Shown piece by piece: positions 37,201-48,270 of a stretch of DNA of 64,000 bases. Below the pieces are notes generated by a model. It saw only the letters and a list, made by a program, of their open reading frames with translations. It was not told the DNA's origin and ran no database searches. The first letter of the stretch is position 1, and the number at the start of each line of letters is the position of its first letter. The DNA is taken from positions 194,301,439-194,365,438 of the forward strand of contig NC_050100.1 in the NCBI RefSeq assembly GCF_902167145.1, in the 5' to 3' direction. A program made the position numbers and the translations under genes. The DNA comes from Zea mays (Eukaryota; Streptophyta; Magnoliopsida; Poales; Poaceae).

Positions 37201-40200
37201 TATATTCAAGATAAAAAAAGTCACATCGGGTCACTCATATTCACCGATGGATATGAATTTACACTCATACCCATACCCATGTGGATATAGGTTACCTGTC
37301 GGATCATCCGTACCCACAAAGATTAAACATCTACATTATACAAATGTCAAGTATATACATTACAAAATTTCTAGCATCATTTAATTATCTATTCAAGAAC
37401 ACCATAGATAATTGGATATATTAGCAACACTAGGATAGTAACACATTACATGTTCTATTACATGATCATCAAATAGTTATTAAGCCTTCTATGATATATC
37501 GCCCAAAAGGAAATAGAGATATATGACTAAAGCCCAAGTTCATACTTTTGGGCTAAGTTTATACCGGATATTTTATACCCACGGGTTAACGAGTATGAGT
37601 GGGGGCAGAACGTTCTTATACCCGTTTACTAATTGGGTAAAGGTTTTTGCCGAACAAGAGATCCATGGATAGAACATTTAGACCATATACTACATACCTT
37701 AATAGAGTAAATACTCATTGAGTATTGGGTCGCGGGTACCCGTTGACATCTCTAATCACTTGCCAAATAGGATCGAAGCCAACTATGCACTGCGGTGTGC
37801 CATATGAGATGCACGTATAACATCTCCAAGATTAACAACATCTATAATACAAAACATCGAGGAGTCCATTGATCTTTTACTTATTTTATACATTTATATT
37901 TGAGTAATTCAATTTTAAAATTAACATCTTTAAAATTACCATCGTAGCATAAAATAGAAAATCAGGATATAAACTTTTTATCATATTATTAGACACATTA
38001 TTAAACACACGGAGATAGTTAAGCTTGTGTTTAAATTTTAATTTGTCCAAGAAAAATTAGAGACACCAAATTCACCCTCTTGACTATCTTGATTATTCCA
38101 GCGCTTTTTATAGTACGTCAAAAGAAACGTGTCGCTATTTTATGTCTATCAACTTCATGACACTTACTAGTTGATCCTTAATAAAATTCACAAAAGAAAC
38201 CATATAAACCTAATCATCAATCTCTATTATTATAGCCTAACTCAGTTTGCTTCTGCAAAACAAAAGGAACTATATAATTCCAATTAATTTTTATCACTAT
38301 AAAGTACAACGTTAATCACAATAATTTAGTGCAAAGGTTGTTAAGCCTACATGCTTTCGAGCTATTTCTAGGCCAATAACATCCGTCCGTCAGTTCTAAT
38401 CGTGAAACTTTATCTAATTTATAAATAGTGTTAAGGGTCAAATATACTTGTTGCAGTAATACTGATTTGATCCATAAGTTGGTTGTTTGCTTTTCAATGG
38501 TCAAACAAAAAATTAGACATACAGAAAAGCAAACCACTTTATCTCCAGAGGAAGTAGAATTATGATCAAACAACCAGGTTCTGCACAAGTCTGTATCATG
38601 TGGACTGACTACTTTGTTCACAGACTTAACAAGCCCAACTGTCTTGAGCTGGCCAGTAGCCAGTTGGCCTGTTACTTGCAGAGTGGATTTGAACTGATTT
38701 GTTATATGGTTGTACCTAGACACGCACACCTTGGTTACATGTGAAGTTATTTTAGTGTTCTTTGTTTCTGATTTAGTTTTCATGATAGAGGCTATCGATG
38801 AGTTTGAATTTATTAGACTGGTTTCTTCTATTCTGTGGTCAGAAGTACAGTAGGCATCATACACCATGGTCCACAAGATTATATTCATATGCCATTTTCA
38901 TGTTTTTATTGCAGCATACGAAGCCTAGATGTTTGGTGTATCGATTTGTAATATGTATTTATCAGAAAAAGGGTAAATACAGGGAAGGCCTTTTTTGTTT
39001 TTTTGGTAAATATGCTTCCTACAAGGATTGTGTATATTGAGCAGGTATATCTTGTAGTGCCCTTGTCGTTATAATTCTAAGCATTTTTTTGTGAAAAGCC
39101 AACTTAAGGACCTTCTCAAAACTCACCCCTGTTGAATCAGAGAACAGTGAGAATCCCCCTTCAACATGCCCTCACCTTCCCTGCCTACCGTGTTGTCAAT
39201 GGCTATTCAAGGGAAGGGGATCGTTCCTTTTTTTTATCTTGATGCACTTTGTTTGTTTTATTCTTACTTTTAGCTTGTCTCATTCTTCTCTCCAATGTTG
39301 CTACTGTGCCCTTTCTGTTATGGGCACGATGTTGTCTGTTATTTCTTCCACCACCACCAGAACAAAGCCTTTTCGTTCTAAGCAAGTTCGGGTATGCTAT
39401 ATTTGAAACCTAACAAAAACTACAAATCAAGGTTCAGTCACGTGGACAGCTATTTTTCATTTGCTTTTATTCAAGTCTAAGTCTTTGGGTGCATTCCATT
39501 CTTTCAAGTCTGCTTTTACTGCATCTTTCCATGCCAACTTCGACTTCCCCCTGTCTCTCTTCCCATTTACTATAACACCTTAGTATTCCACTACACACTG
39601 GTGCCTCTGGATGTTTCCATTGGATATGTCCAAACTATCTTAATCGATGTTGCATAAACTGTTTTTCAATTGGTGATACCTCTAACCTACACATATTATC
39701 GATTCAGACACGATCACTTCTTGTATGGCCACAAATCCAACGTAACATATGTATTTCTATAGCACTTATCTACTGAACATGACGTCTTTCGTAGACTAAC
39801 ATCCTGCATCATACAACTTAGTAGGTCTAATTAATGTTCTATAAAACTTTCCTTTTAGCTTATGTGGTATCCTCTTGTCATATAGAACGTTAGAGACTTG
39901 ATGCCACTTCATCCCACCATGCTTTGATTATATGGCTAACATCTTCATCAATATCCCATTTTTCTGTAGCATTGATCCTGAATACTGAAAGACATCCTTC
40001 TTAGACACTGCTTGACCTTCCAAACTAACATCTCCTTCCTCGTATCTAGCAGTGCCGAAGTCACATCTCATATATTCGGCGTTAGTTCTACTGAGTCTGA
40101 GTCTAAACCCTTGTGTGTTAGTGCTTCCATTTCTTTGAAATCCAATGTGCTAGCCACCTAAACCAAAAGAACATTATGGTGGTTGTTGCTTCATTAGAGA

Positions 40201-41020
40201 AGCATTTTACTTTCATCAAGCGTTCTCCCTTTTCATTTCCCGTATCATGTCTTGCTTGGATATGGATCTTTGTCTCCATTACTTGGGTTACTGCTGTAGA
40301 CTTAATGCAAAGATACACCGTTTTTCCACGTATTCACGAATATATATTGGTACTGCTATAGAAGCACAGATAATGCTTAAGCTCTAGTAAGGTTATCAGA
40401 TAATGTGGTGGTATACTGGTATTGATGCTAGGTGAAGTCAAGTCCTGATTCTGTACCCAAAGACACTTCTTTTCATGGTCCGATTATTTTTCCAGTATTA
40501 AGTACTTGTAGTGGTTACTTTATTGCTAAATGCTTATTTTGCTCCCTTTCTCACAGCTACTCCATGCGTGCTAAGCACATATTTCGAGACCTTAAGGAAG
40601 ATCCATATGTTGTTGAACTAGATACCCGAGGTAATCATCTTTGATTTACATGCAAATTCAATGCAATCACATACTTTGTTGGTTTTGTCTGCAAGAGTTG
40701 CAAAGCCTAATGTACACGTGTCATGCAGTGGATGGGCGTGACATTCAAAGTGTTCTCCTGGACCTAGTTGGGCGTCGTACTGTGCCACAGGTGTTTGTCA
40801 ATGGACAGCATATTGGTGGCTCAGACGGTTAGCGTTTAAACCTTGAGTGCTCTTAAACCGTCTAGCTGCACTGTTGTTTCAATGTAACTATTTAAGCATA
40901 CTGCTACCTTGGTTGATACCAACAGCCAACATTTTTGTTTGCTCAATAATTGCAGATACAGTAAATGCGCTTTCAAATGGACAGCTCCAGAAACTTCTCG
41001 GGAAGAGTCAGTCACAATGA
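25202..41020 (+). CDS. Glutaredoxin with signal peptide, CPYS active site, 4 exons
   Basis: This is a thiol-disulfide oxidoreductase that uses glutathione to reduce protein disulfides or mixed disulfides. Exons are 25202-25344, 40557-40630, 40729-40827 and 40956-41020. All introns are GT-AG and the joined frame gives 126 aa ending at TGA 41018-41020. Residues 1-22 form a hydrophobic signal peptide, so action in the secretory pathway is likely. The active site CPYS is at residues 47-50, TVP (glutathione-site cis-Pro) at 90-92 and GGSDD at 102-106. It resembles the small signal-peptide class I plant glutaredoxins (GRXC3/C4-like), with Ser in place of the second active-site Cys. Intron 1 splits the active-site Pro codon and is 15,212 nt, holding the pectate lyase inverted repeat, a solo LTR, a MITE and a LINE relic. 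Whether this long intron is spliced efficiently is unknown. Confidence 0.88.
26480..29928 (-). mobile_element. Solo LTR, 3449 bp, Tekay/Prem1-like gypsy
   Basis: A single LTR runs on plus from TGTCACACC to GGTGTTACA with perfect 5 bp TSD CAAAT at 26475-26479 and 29929-29933. No PBS, PPT or coding region accompanies it, so it is a solo LTR left by LTR-LTR recombination. A TATA box on minus (29047-29040, TATAAAAG) suggests the minus strand is the element's sense strand. The 28760-29560 part is very GC-rich, and the left half contains no clear ORF. The length matches the long LTRs of maize Tekay/Prem1, from memory. The corresponding site in the right arm is empty. Confidence 0.92.
30220..30827. 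mobile_element. Possible old hAT-like MITE, copy in left arm
   Basis: Imperfect terminal inverted repeats (TAGAGATGTCAACGGGTA and TATCCATTGCCATCTC) bound a stretch with GGGTA/TACCC words. It occurs in both arms (30220-30827 and 37155-37754), so it was present before the duplication. No clear TSD was found. Confidence 0.4.
31128..31514 (+). other. Unrecognised exon-like ORF upstream of the left pectate lyase copy
   Basis: This is a 128-codon open frame identical to the one on minus at 36854-36468. It lies in the same orientation as, and upstream of, the pectate lyase copies. An internal ATG at 31385 in good context (GCCATGG) opens a 32-codon stretch ending at a GTAGGT donor-like site near 31482. 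It may be a gene fragment or first exon, or a chance frame in a GC-rich segment. No family recognised. Confidence 0.3.
31596..32290. mobile_element. hAT-type MITE in left arm only
   Basis: This is a 695 bp element with TIRs CAATGATTTCAAGTCG / CGACTTGAAATCACTG (one mismatch) and 8 bp TSD CTACTACA at 31588-31595 and 32291-32298. Both ends are rich in GACTAGTCG words. It has no coding capacity. The right arm carries one uninterrupted CTACTACA at the matching place, so the insertion followed the inverted duplication. Confidence 0.92.
32930..33506 (+). pseudogene. Pectate lyase pseudogene, left inverted-repeat copy
   Basis: This is a partial copy of the gene at 34226-35543. Exon 1, intron 1 and the start of exon 2 are missing: a junction near 32923-32930 joins upstream sequence directly to codons for (C)[10 protein letters not shown]. 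Exon 2 then follows, but a 38 bp deletion at about 33211 removes the segment after DDL. Intron 2 and the exon 3 start (about 33351) are present. The copy stops at 33506 in mid exon 3, where the inverted repeat ends. It also has a missense change, DYDDG to DYNDD, in the conserved acidic segment. It cannot encode a lyase but could supply transcript complementary to the intact copy. Confidence 0.92.
33507..34225. other. Inverted-repeat spacer, no gene seen
   Basis: This is A/T-rich sequence between the left arm break and the 3' end of the intact pectate lyase gene. Its right part is probably the 3' untranslated region of that gene. It would form the loop, together with the gene's last about 360 coding bases, of any hairpin transcript. 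No ORF or transposon ends recognised. Confidence 0.5.
34226..35543 (-). CDS. Pectate lyase (polysaccharide lyase family 1), 3 exons
   Basis: The enzyme cleaves de-esterified pectin by calcium-dependent beta-elimination, normally in the cell wall. Exons on minus are 35543-35309, 35227-34876 and 34739-34226 with GT-AG introns, giving 366 aa. The N-terminus is short and Pro-rich with no clear signal peptide. The family core starts at about residue 39 ([13 protein letters not shown]). Calcium-site acidic segments are at about 154-157 (HDVD) and 169-184 (WIDRC to DDGLID). The catalytic-Arg region is at about 233-245 ([13 protein letters not shown]). These features fit the plant pectate lyase subgroup lacking the long N-terminal extension. 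The gene lies wholly inside glutaredoxin intron 1, in antisense, and faces a damaged copy. Expression is uncertain because of the inverted repeat. The start codon is the first ATG of the exon 1 frame. Confidence 0.88.
36468..36854 (-). other. Unrecognised exon-like ORF upstream of the intact pectate lyase
   Basis: This is the mirror copy of 31128-31514, with the same 128-codon reading frame. It lies about 0.9 kb upstream of the pectate lyase ATG on the same strand. It could be an untranslated leader exon, a captured gene fragment or chance. Confidence 0.3.
37155..37754. mobile_element. Possible old hAT-like MITE, copy in right arm
   Basis: Mirror copy of 30220-30827 with the same imperfect terminal repeats (GAGATGACAATGGATA and TACCCGTTGACATCTCTA). 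No TSD recognised. Confidence 0.4.
39440..40130 (-). pseudogene. LINE (L1-type) reverse transcriptase relic
   Basis: The minus-strand translation shows the C-terminal part of a grass non-LTR retrotransposon polyprotein across several frames. Segments in order include [71 protein letters not shown] and LERMECTQ. Stops and frameshifts are frequent, so it is an old 5'-truncated remnant. It lies in glutaredoxin intron 1, between the inverted repeat and exon 2. No poly(A) tail or TSD was resolved. Confidence 0.8.
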
Positions 41021-41555
41021 TGGGTCGCTGGACAAGCTTGCACTGTCAAGAACACGTGAGTATATGTTTGGGAGGGGTGTTCTTTTGTGTTTAGGGCTGA
41101 ACAGAATCTGGTGTTGTGACAACCATCTGTACTGCTGGATTTGTGATCTGCTCAATTGCACCCATCCATGTTTTACCTTGTTCATTATGGAAATTATTAG
41201 TATAGGTAGCTCAATGAACTAGCTGCATAGGCTATCCTCAGAAAAAAAATTCCTAAACTTCTGACGACTTTATTGGTATCGACATCCTCCGTTACAAAGT
41301 CATTTTAGATTTTCTAGGTACATAATTTTTGCTATATATATGGACCTCAGACATAGCACATTTAGGTCCTTTTAACTTGCGTCGCTTGTTTCAGTCCTCT
41401 CTCAATTGTATTTGTATCACGTCACTCTAAAATCATACTACCTCCGTTTTTGAATATTTGTCGTCCGCTAGTTCGTTTTTGAACGAAATCACGATAAATA
41501 AAAAAATATGGAGGGACTAGTTGGGTACTATTCTTATCTCTCTTTCATTCCATAA
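41021..41555 (+). other. Glutaredoxin 3' flank with a Stowaway-like relic
   Basis: This is the 3' untranslated and downstream region of the glutaredoxin gene. At 41438-41517 a short stretch begins CTACCTCCG and ends GGAGGGAC, flanked by TA on both sides. This resembles a shortened Stowaway-type MITE (CTCCCTCCG termini). TSD CATAA of the copia element E ends the region at 41551-41555. Confidence 0.5.
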
Positions 41556-41695
41556 TGTTAGAATCCTGTTTAGGGTTTGGGGTTCTCCCCTGTGTAATTA
41601 CTCTCCCACTCCTGTGTAATGGGCAAGGTCCAGTTAACTCAAGTCTATTAATCCAACACCTAACCCTAAGATAGGGTTAGTGTTTTATTCTAACT
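41556..41695 (+). mobile_element. Element E 5' LTR (short-LTR copia)
   Basis: The 140 bp LTR runs from TGTTAGAATCC to CTAACT, with TSD CATAA at 41551-41555. The PBS TGGTACCAGAGCC starts at the next base (41696). It pairs with 57926-58061 but differs at many positions and by small indels, so the insertion is old. Confidence 0.88.
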
Positions 41696-41919
41696 TGGTA
41701 CCAGAGCCAGTTTACTCTCTTCTTCCCTTCCTCCCACCCCTCCGCCACTGTAGACGCTGCTACAGACGCTATCGGCACTGTTCATCATCGGTCGCACCCT
41801 TCCCTCCTCGTCGGCCTTGTCCTCTAGCCCCAGCCACTGGCTCCCCCCTCCTCTCTACCCTCCCCGCCGACATGTATCCCCTGTCTCCCTAGCTGCCGCG
41901 CTGGGCGGGCATAACCCCC

Positions 41920-44900
41920 ATGGATCCGGGCGCAGTCGCCATCAGCGTCTACGTGACCAGCGTCGCCATCAACGCCCCTCTGGCCGCCGCCGATGAACTC
42001 GTCGTGGGCCTAGCCACCAGCGCTGCAGTTGGGTTGACCCCGCAGCGAGTCTACCGACCGGTAGGCCGTCGCCACCACCTCGCAGGTCGCGCTACTTGGC
42101 TTCCACTCCTCCAACGGTCTCCGCATCACCCCTGGTGTATGCACCGCGCCCCTCCGCACCAGCACGCTCGCCGGGGACGACCCCCCTTCACCCTCGCCCT
42201 GGAGTAGGAGCGCGCCATGGGCGCCACCCTGAGTGCACAGATGGCCACCGCGCAGCGTCTCATCTTCGGTCACCCTCCAGTCGCTTAGGTGGCTCCTCCA
42301 GTCACTCCTGAGGCCCCTAGCCTCTAGACTTGACGCTGACCATATCGCCGCTCTCCACGCTCAGGCCGTCGGGCTGCATAACATCCGGCCCCTTGTGTCC
42401 ATCGTGTTGGACCCGACGTCCTCCCCTACCCTCGTTGGCGGGGCCAGGTCCTCACCCTTCGGCAATACACTCTCGCCAACCACGTTCTCGACGACCTCGT
42501 CTCCCCACCATCTCCATCCTGGTGCCTGATGGTGATGGACAGTGTGGTGCCCTCGTGGCTCCACGACACCATCACCATTGAGCTACAGGGCATCATCCAC
42601 GACCAGGCGGACACGGGCCGACACGCGTGGCTCGCTCCCGAGGAACAGTTCCTCGGGAACCGGGAGCTTGGCCACACCACCTTGACACCTAGTTCTACCA
42701 GTTCTCTCAGGGGGATCTCTCCGTGAGGGAGTACTGACGTCAGATGAAGTGCATGGCGGACTCCCTCCATGACCTCGGCGAGTTGGTCGCCGACCGCACC
42801 TTAGTGTTGAACCATATGTGTGGCCTCAGCCCCCACTACGGCCACCTGAAGGCTCTCATCAAGAGGACCGCGCCCTTTCCCATCTTCCATGCCATGCCGA
42901 ACGAGCTTCTCCTTGAGGAGCTCACCATGGTGACTAAGGCACCCGCTCTGGCCCCGGCCCCGGCCCTTTACAAAACTCCTCCCGGTGGTCAGACGCCCCC
43001 GGGGGGTAGGTCCCTCGTCCTACGTCGATCGGGGCCCCTACTCGACCTCCTCCCGCGGCCTAAACCCTAAACCCTATAGTGTGCCTCCGATGCCACCCTC
43101 TGGCGTGCCACCGGCGTCGCCAGCTCCGCCCCAGCTCCCGACCCCGGGGACCCCACCTCGAGTCCCTGGTCCCCAATGGATGGAGGATGGGACCACGCCT
43201 CCCTCGCCGTCGCTTTCAGCACCATGGCGATGGCCCCACCCTCATCTGACTGGTCATCGACTCCGATGCCTCCTACTACACCACCCCCACTGCATGCTCC
43301 CTATCTCGCTCCCACACCCTCATTCCTCCCATCCCTCCTCGATCGTCGTTGGAAACGGTTCCACTATGCCGGTCACCTTAGTAGGGGCCTCTATTTTTCC
43401 TAGGTCGTTCTATCTCAACGATGTTCTCGTAGCCCCACACATCACCCATAATCTCCTTTTTGTTCCTCGATTCACCACAAACAATTCTTGTTCCATTGAG
43501 TTTGACCCCTCTCCACTTGGCATCGTCATCTTGACCACCTAGGATCCGACGTCATGACCAAGATTACCAGCAGTTTATATCCTTCATGTAGTAGGGGATA
43601 TTTTGAGGGTCTCTATCATGCTTGATAGTTAGCCCGACATACTCGTCTCCCATTTATTACTTCTCGGGCTGAGCAGGCTTTTGACCTGGTTCATTGTGAT
43701 CTCTAGACCTCCCCTGTACTTAGTCTCTCTGGTTATAAATACTATTTGGTGATTTTGGATTATTTTCCCATTTTCTCTGAACTTTTCCTCTTCGGTTGAA
43801 GTTCGACACGTTCACCATCCTCACACACTTCTTCGCCTGGTTTCTACCTAGTTTTGTTGCCCGGTCCATGCCCTGCAGTGTGATAATGGTCGCGAGTTCG
43901 ACAACCACGCCACACATTCTTTCTCTCACTAATGGTGTCCAGTTGCGTCTCTCGTGACCCTACACCTCTACCCAGAACGGCCGGGCCGAACACATGATTC
44001 GCACCACCACTAATATGATCCACTGGCTTCTCTTCCAAGCGTCTCTCCCTGCCAGTTACTGGGTAGAGGCCCTGCACACCGCCACACACATCAACCTTCT
44101 TCCCTCGAAGGCGGTGATCCACCCTACTCCATACTTCGCCCCATACGGCACAACCCCTCTTACGACCACCTTCACGTGTTCGGTTGTGCCTGCTATCCTA
44201 ACACTTCCGCCACCGCTCTTCATAAGCTATATCCTCGCTCCACTCGCTACCTCTTCCTTGGCTACTCTCCTGACCACAAGGGGTATCACTGTCTTGACCT
44301 CGCCTCGCCTCGCACCGCATCATCTCTCGTCTTGTCGTCTTCGACGAAGATATGTTCCCCTTGCTGGCTCCTCCCCACCCACCGATCTCGACTCCCTCCT
44401 TGAGTCTGATCCGGTTACCCCTCCACCCCATGCGTCCTGCCATGCGTCGTTGCCTACACCACGTGTGGCCTCGACCCCTCCGCTCGCGCCACGTGTGGCC
44501 CCGTCGACCTTGCCTGCGACACGCGCGGCCCTGTCGTCCCTATCTGCGCCTCGCGCGGCCTCGTCGACCACGCCTACACCACGCGCAGCCCTATTGACCC
44601 CTCCCGCGCCATGCACGGCCCCGTCAACGAGCGCGGCTCGCTTCGTCGATCCAGCCCTCGTCTACCACTGCCGCGGGCGCGCTACTCCCTCGGCACCCAT
44701 TGACCTAGGCTCGTCGACAAGCGCGGCTCGCTTCGCCGAACCCACCGTCGTCTATCACCACCATGAGCCGACCATGCCCGCGGCCCCCCTGATGTCCCGG
44801 CAACCCATTCCGAGCCGTCTGTGTACCACTCGGTCGCCTTTCACCGCGACCCCAGGCACGTCCACCCGATGGTGACTCGACGTGCCGCCGGCATTCTCCG

Positions 44901-46193
44901 GCCTGTCGACCGGCTAATTCTGGCCGCTGATAGGACTGTCACTCCTCCGGACACCTCCCCGGTCCCCTCCTCCGTTCACACCGCCCTCGTCGACCCACAC
45001 TGGCGTCGCGCTCTAGAGGAGTCCGCAGCCCTGCTGGCCAACCACACCTGGGACCTGGTGCCGTGTCCATCGGGCACCAACGTGGTCATAGACAAGTGGC
45101 TCTTTTGCCACAAGCTGACCTCGGATGGCTCCCTTGACCGCTACAAGGCTCGTTGGGTCCTTTGGGGCTTCACCCAGTGCCCTGTAGTGAACAACGACGA
45201 GACCTTCAGCCCCGTCATCCAGTTCGCCATCGTTCGCGCCGTCCTCTCCCTCGCCCTCTCACGAGATTGGGCGATCCATCAACTCGACATTAAGAATGCC
45301 TTCCTCCACGACACTCTGATGGAGACTGTCTACTGCATCTAGCCCACCGGCTTCGTCGACGTCGCTCATCTGGATCTGGACTGCCGGCTGAACTGCTCCT
45401 TGTATGGCCTCTAGCAGGCGCCACGGGCGTGGTACAGTCGTTTCGCCTCCTACTTGGCCTCCATCGGCTTCATCGAGGCCAAGTCAGACACCTCCCTATT
45501 CATCTACCGGTATGGCAACGACACCGTCTACCTCCTGCTCTACGTCGACGACATTATGCTCACGACAACCACTCCCAAAATCCTACAGCGCACAATCGTC
45601 GCCCTTCAGCGGGAGTTCACGATGTAGGACCTGGGGCCTCTCCAACACCTCTTTGACATCACCGCCGAACTTCGGCCTCAGGGTCTCTTCCTCCACCAGC
45701 GCCAGTACGCCATCGACATCTTGGAGCGGGCTAGCATGCCCGACTGCAAGCCCTGCTCTACACCCGTCGACACTCAGGCGAAGCTCTCTGGGGACGACGG
45801 GCCCCCGATCGCTGAGGCGACGTCCTATCGGAGCCTCATCGGTGCGCTCTAGTACCTCACCTTCTTCAGGCCTGACATCGCCTACACCGTCCAGCAGGTG
45901 TGCCTGCATATGCACACCCCGCGGGAGCCCCACCTCACCGCCCTCAAGCGGATTCTCCGCCACATCCGGTTATGCTGTGTTCCTGGACGCCAACCTCGTC
46001 TCCTGGGTCGCCAAGGGTTAGCCCGTCGTCTTCTGCTCTAGCGCAGAGGCCGAGTACCACGTCGTGGCCAACGACGTGGCAGAGGCCTCCTGGCTGCGCT
46101 AGCTGCTCCACAACTCCCTTCAACGCGCCACACTCGTCTACTGCGACAACGTCAGCACGGTCTACCTCTCCGCCAATCCTATGCAGCGTCAGC
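41920..46193 (+). pseudogene. Element E gag-pol, heavily decayed
   Basis: This is a GC-rich copia polyprotein in many broken frames. The gag part at about 42700-42950 has the UBN2-like segment with MADSLHDLGE and ALIKRTAPFP. An integrase remnant lies around 43990-44340 (WVEALHTATHINLLPSK, RYLFLGYSPDHKGYHC). RT is at about 44990-45960: WRRALEESAALLANHTWDLV, IHQLDIKNAFLH, a QAPRAW preceded by a stop, and YVDDIML at about 45541. The RNase H start (AEAEYHVVANDVAEASWLR) runs to 46193. Premature TAG codons at about 45340, 45413, 45627, 45850, 46018 and 46101 largely sit where this family has Gln. It is certainly inactive. Confidence 0.85.
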
Positions 46194-47535
46194 TGTCGGC
46201 GTTTCGAGACCGGGGGGTCCCTCAGGCCGACGAGTGAGTGCCGCGTGCCCCAGCCCAGATGGGTCGAGCGCGTGGGCGAGCGCGAAGGGGGGAAAAGAGC
46301 GAGGCGGCCGGAGACCGGCGCGAGAGAGGTGGGAATCCCGCGGCCTTCGTGTTCGTCCCGCGCCCAGGTCGGGTGCGCTTGCAGTAGGGGGTTACAAGCG
46401 TCCACGCGGGTGAGGGAAGCGAGCGGCCCCAAGAGAGCGCCTGTCCCGTCCTCGTCCCGCGCGGCCAACCTTCTCTAAGAGGGCCCTGGTCCTTCCTTTT
46501 ATAGACGCAAGGAGAGGATCCAGGTGTACAATGGGGGTGTAGCAGAGTGCTACGTGTCTAGCGAGGGAGAGCTAGTGCCCTGAGTACATGCCAATGTGGC
46601 AGCCGGAGAGATCCTGGAACCCAACTAGTGTGATGTCGTGGCCGTCGGAGGAGTGGCGGAGCCTGGCAGAGGGACAGCTGTCGGAGCGGTTGTGTCCTCG
46701 CTGACGTCCTCCTGCTTCCGTAAGAGAGCTGAGAGCCGCCGTCGTCACAGGCCATGCGGGGCGCCATCATTACCTATCTGGTGGAGACAGCCAGATGGGA
46801 CACCGGTCTTGTTCTCTGCGACCCGAGTCAGCTCGGGGTAGGGTGATGATGGCGCTCCCTGTTGACGTGGCTGGCCTGCGCCCTAGGTTGGGCGACGTGG
46901 AGGCTCCTCCGAAGCCGAGGTCGAGTCTGTCTTCCATGGCCGAGGCCGAGTCCGAGCCCCTGGGTCGGGCGAGGCGGAGGTCGTCGGCAGAGGCCAGAAC
47001 GGTGTCCGAGCCCTGGGGTCGGGCGGAGCGGAGTTCGCCGTCTTCTGGGTCTTAGCCCGAGTCCGAGCCCTGGGTCGGGCGGAGCAGAGTTCGCCGTCTT
47101 CCGGGGCTGAGCCCGAGTCCGAGCCCTGGGTCGAGCGGAGCGGAGTTCGTCGTCTTCCGGGGCTGAGCCCGAGTCCGAGCCCTGGGTCGGGCGGAGCTTC
47201 CTATGGTGCCTTTGGCAGGGCCTTTGCGTTAAATGCTCCTGCAACTTGGTCGGTCGGTGCGGCGATTTAGTCAGGGTTGCTTCTTAGCGAAGGCAGGGCC
47301 TCGGGCGAGCCGAAGGTGTGTCCGCCGTTGGAGGGGGGCCTCGGGCGAGACGGAAATCCTCCGGGGTCGGCTGCCCTTGTCCGAGGCTAGGCTCGGGCGA
47401 GGCGTGATCGAGTCGCTCGAATGGACTGATCCCTGACTTAATCGCACCCATCAGGCCTTTGCAGCTTTATGCTGATGGGGGTTACCAGCTGAGAATTAGG
47501 AGTCTTGAGGGTACCCCTAATTATGGTCCCCGACA
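46194..47535 (-). mobile_element. Element D 3' LTR (Tat/Huck-like gypsy)
   Basis: This is a 1342 bp LTR whose sense strand is minus: TGTCGGGGACC at 47535 to CGCCGACA at 46194. A PPT (GGCTCGGGGGCTAC) adjoins it at about 47536-47549. TATA on minus at 46503-46496. It is the same length as 56391-57732, with about 13 differences counted by eye. GC-rich short tandem repeats lie near 46900-47190. Huck-like identity is from memory. Confidence 0.93.
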
Positions 47536-48270
47536 GTAGCCCCCGAGCCTCGAAGGGAGTGTTAGCACTCGCTTGGAGGCTTTCGTCGCACTTTTTTGCA
47601 AGGGGACCAGCCTTTCTCGGTTGCATTTTGTTCCGGTGGGTGCGCACGAGCGCACCCGCCGGGTGTAGCCCCCGAGGCCTCGGAGGAGTGGTTTCACTCC
47701 TTCGAGGTCTTATTGCCTCGCGTAATGCTTCGGCTGGCCTGGTTGTTCCCTCATGCGAGCTGGCCGTAGCCCGGGTGTACGGTTGGGGCCCAAGTTCTCG
47801 GGCTGGTATGTTGACGCTGTCAACGGTTTGGCCGGAGCCGGGTTTGCGAGAGCAGCCCCCGAGCCTCTGCACAGGGCAAGAGGGCGATCAGGGACAGACT
47901 CGGCTTTTTTACATACGCCCCTGCGTCGCCTTTCCGCAAGGAGGAGGGGGGAGAGCGCCATGTTACCCTCGATGGGTGCCGAACATGGTGTCTCCGGTGA
48001 GCTGCAAGCGGGTAATCCGAGTGGACGTCCGTGCCCCGTTCGTTAGGGGTCGGCTAGGGGCCCAGAGGCACGCCCAAAAGTACCTGCGGGTGATCTGCCG
48101 GACCCGGTCCCCTGGCGACGGGGTCCGAGGGCTCGATGCCTCCCTCCGATGGGATTCCGTTACAAGATTGCTCCCGCTGGTCTCGGAAATGTCCTAGGGT
48201 ACCTCGGGAGCGCAGCCCGAGCCTTGGTTATGTATCGAACGTACCCCTGGTCATCCCTCGCTCGGCGTCT

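Larger units (their letters stand above)
34585..38595 (-). repeat. Inverted repeat, right arm (carries intact pectate lyase)
   Basis: This is the 4.0 kb arm pairing with 25926-33506. It contains pectate lyase exons 1, 2 and most of exon 3 plus about 3 kb of upstream sequence. It lacks the solo LTR and the hAT MITE found in the left arm, retaining single copies of CAAAT and CTACTACA at the matching sites. It appears closer to the ancestral state. Confidence 0.92.

Noticed and set aside
25926..38595. Giant foldback transposon with 4 kb terminal inverted repeats
   Set aside because: No target-site duplication at the outer borders, and the arms consist of a normal intron-containing gene plus flank. 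A segmental inverted duplication fits better.
46828..47244. Long ORFs in the LTRs of element D
   Set aside because: They arise from GC-rich short tandem repeats and are duplicated in the other LTR (57025-57441). There is no domain.
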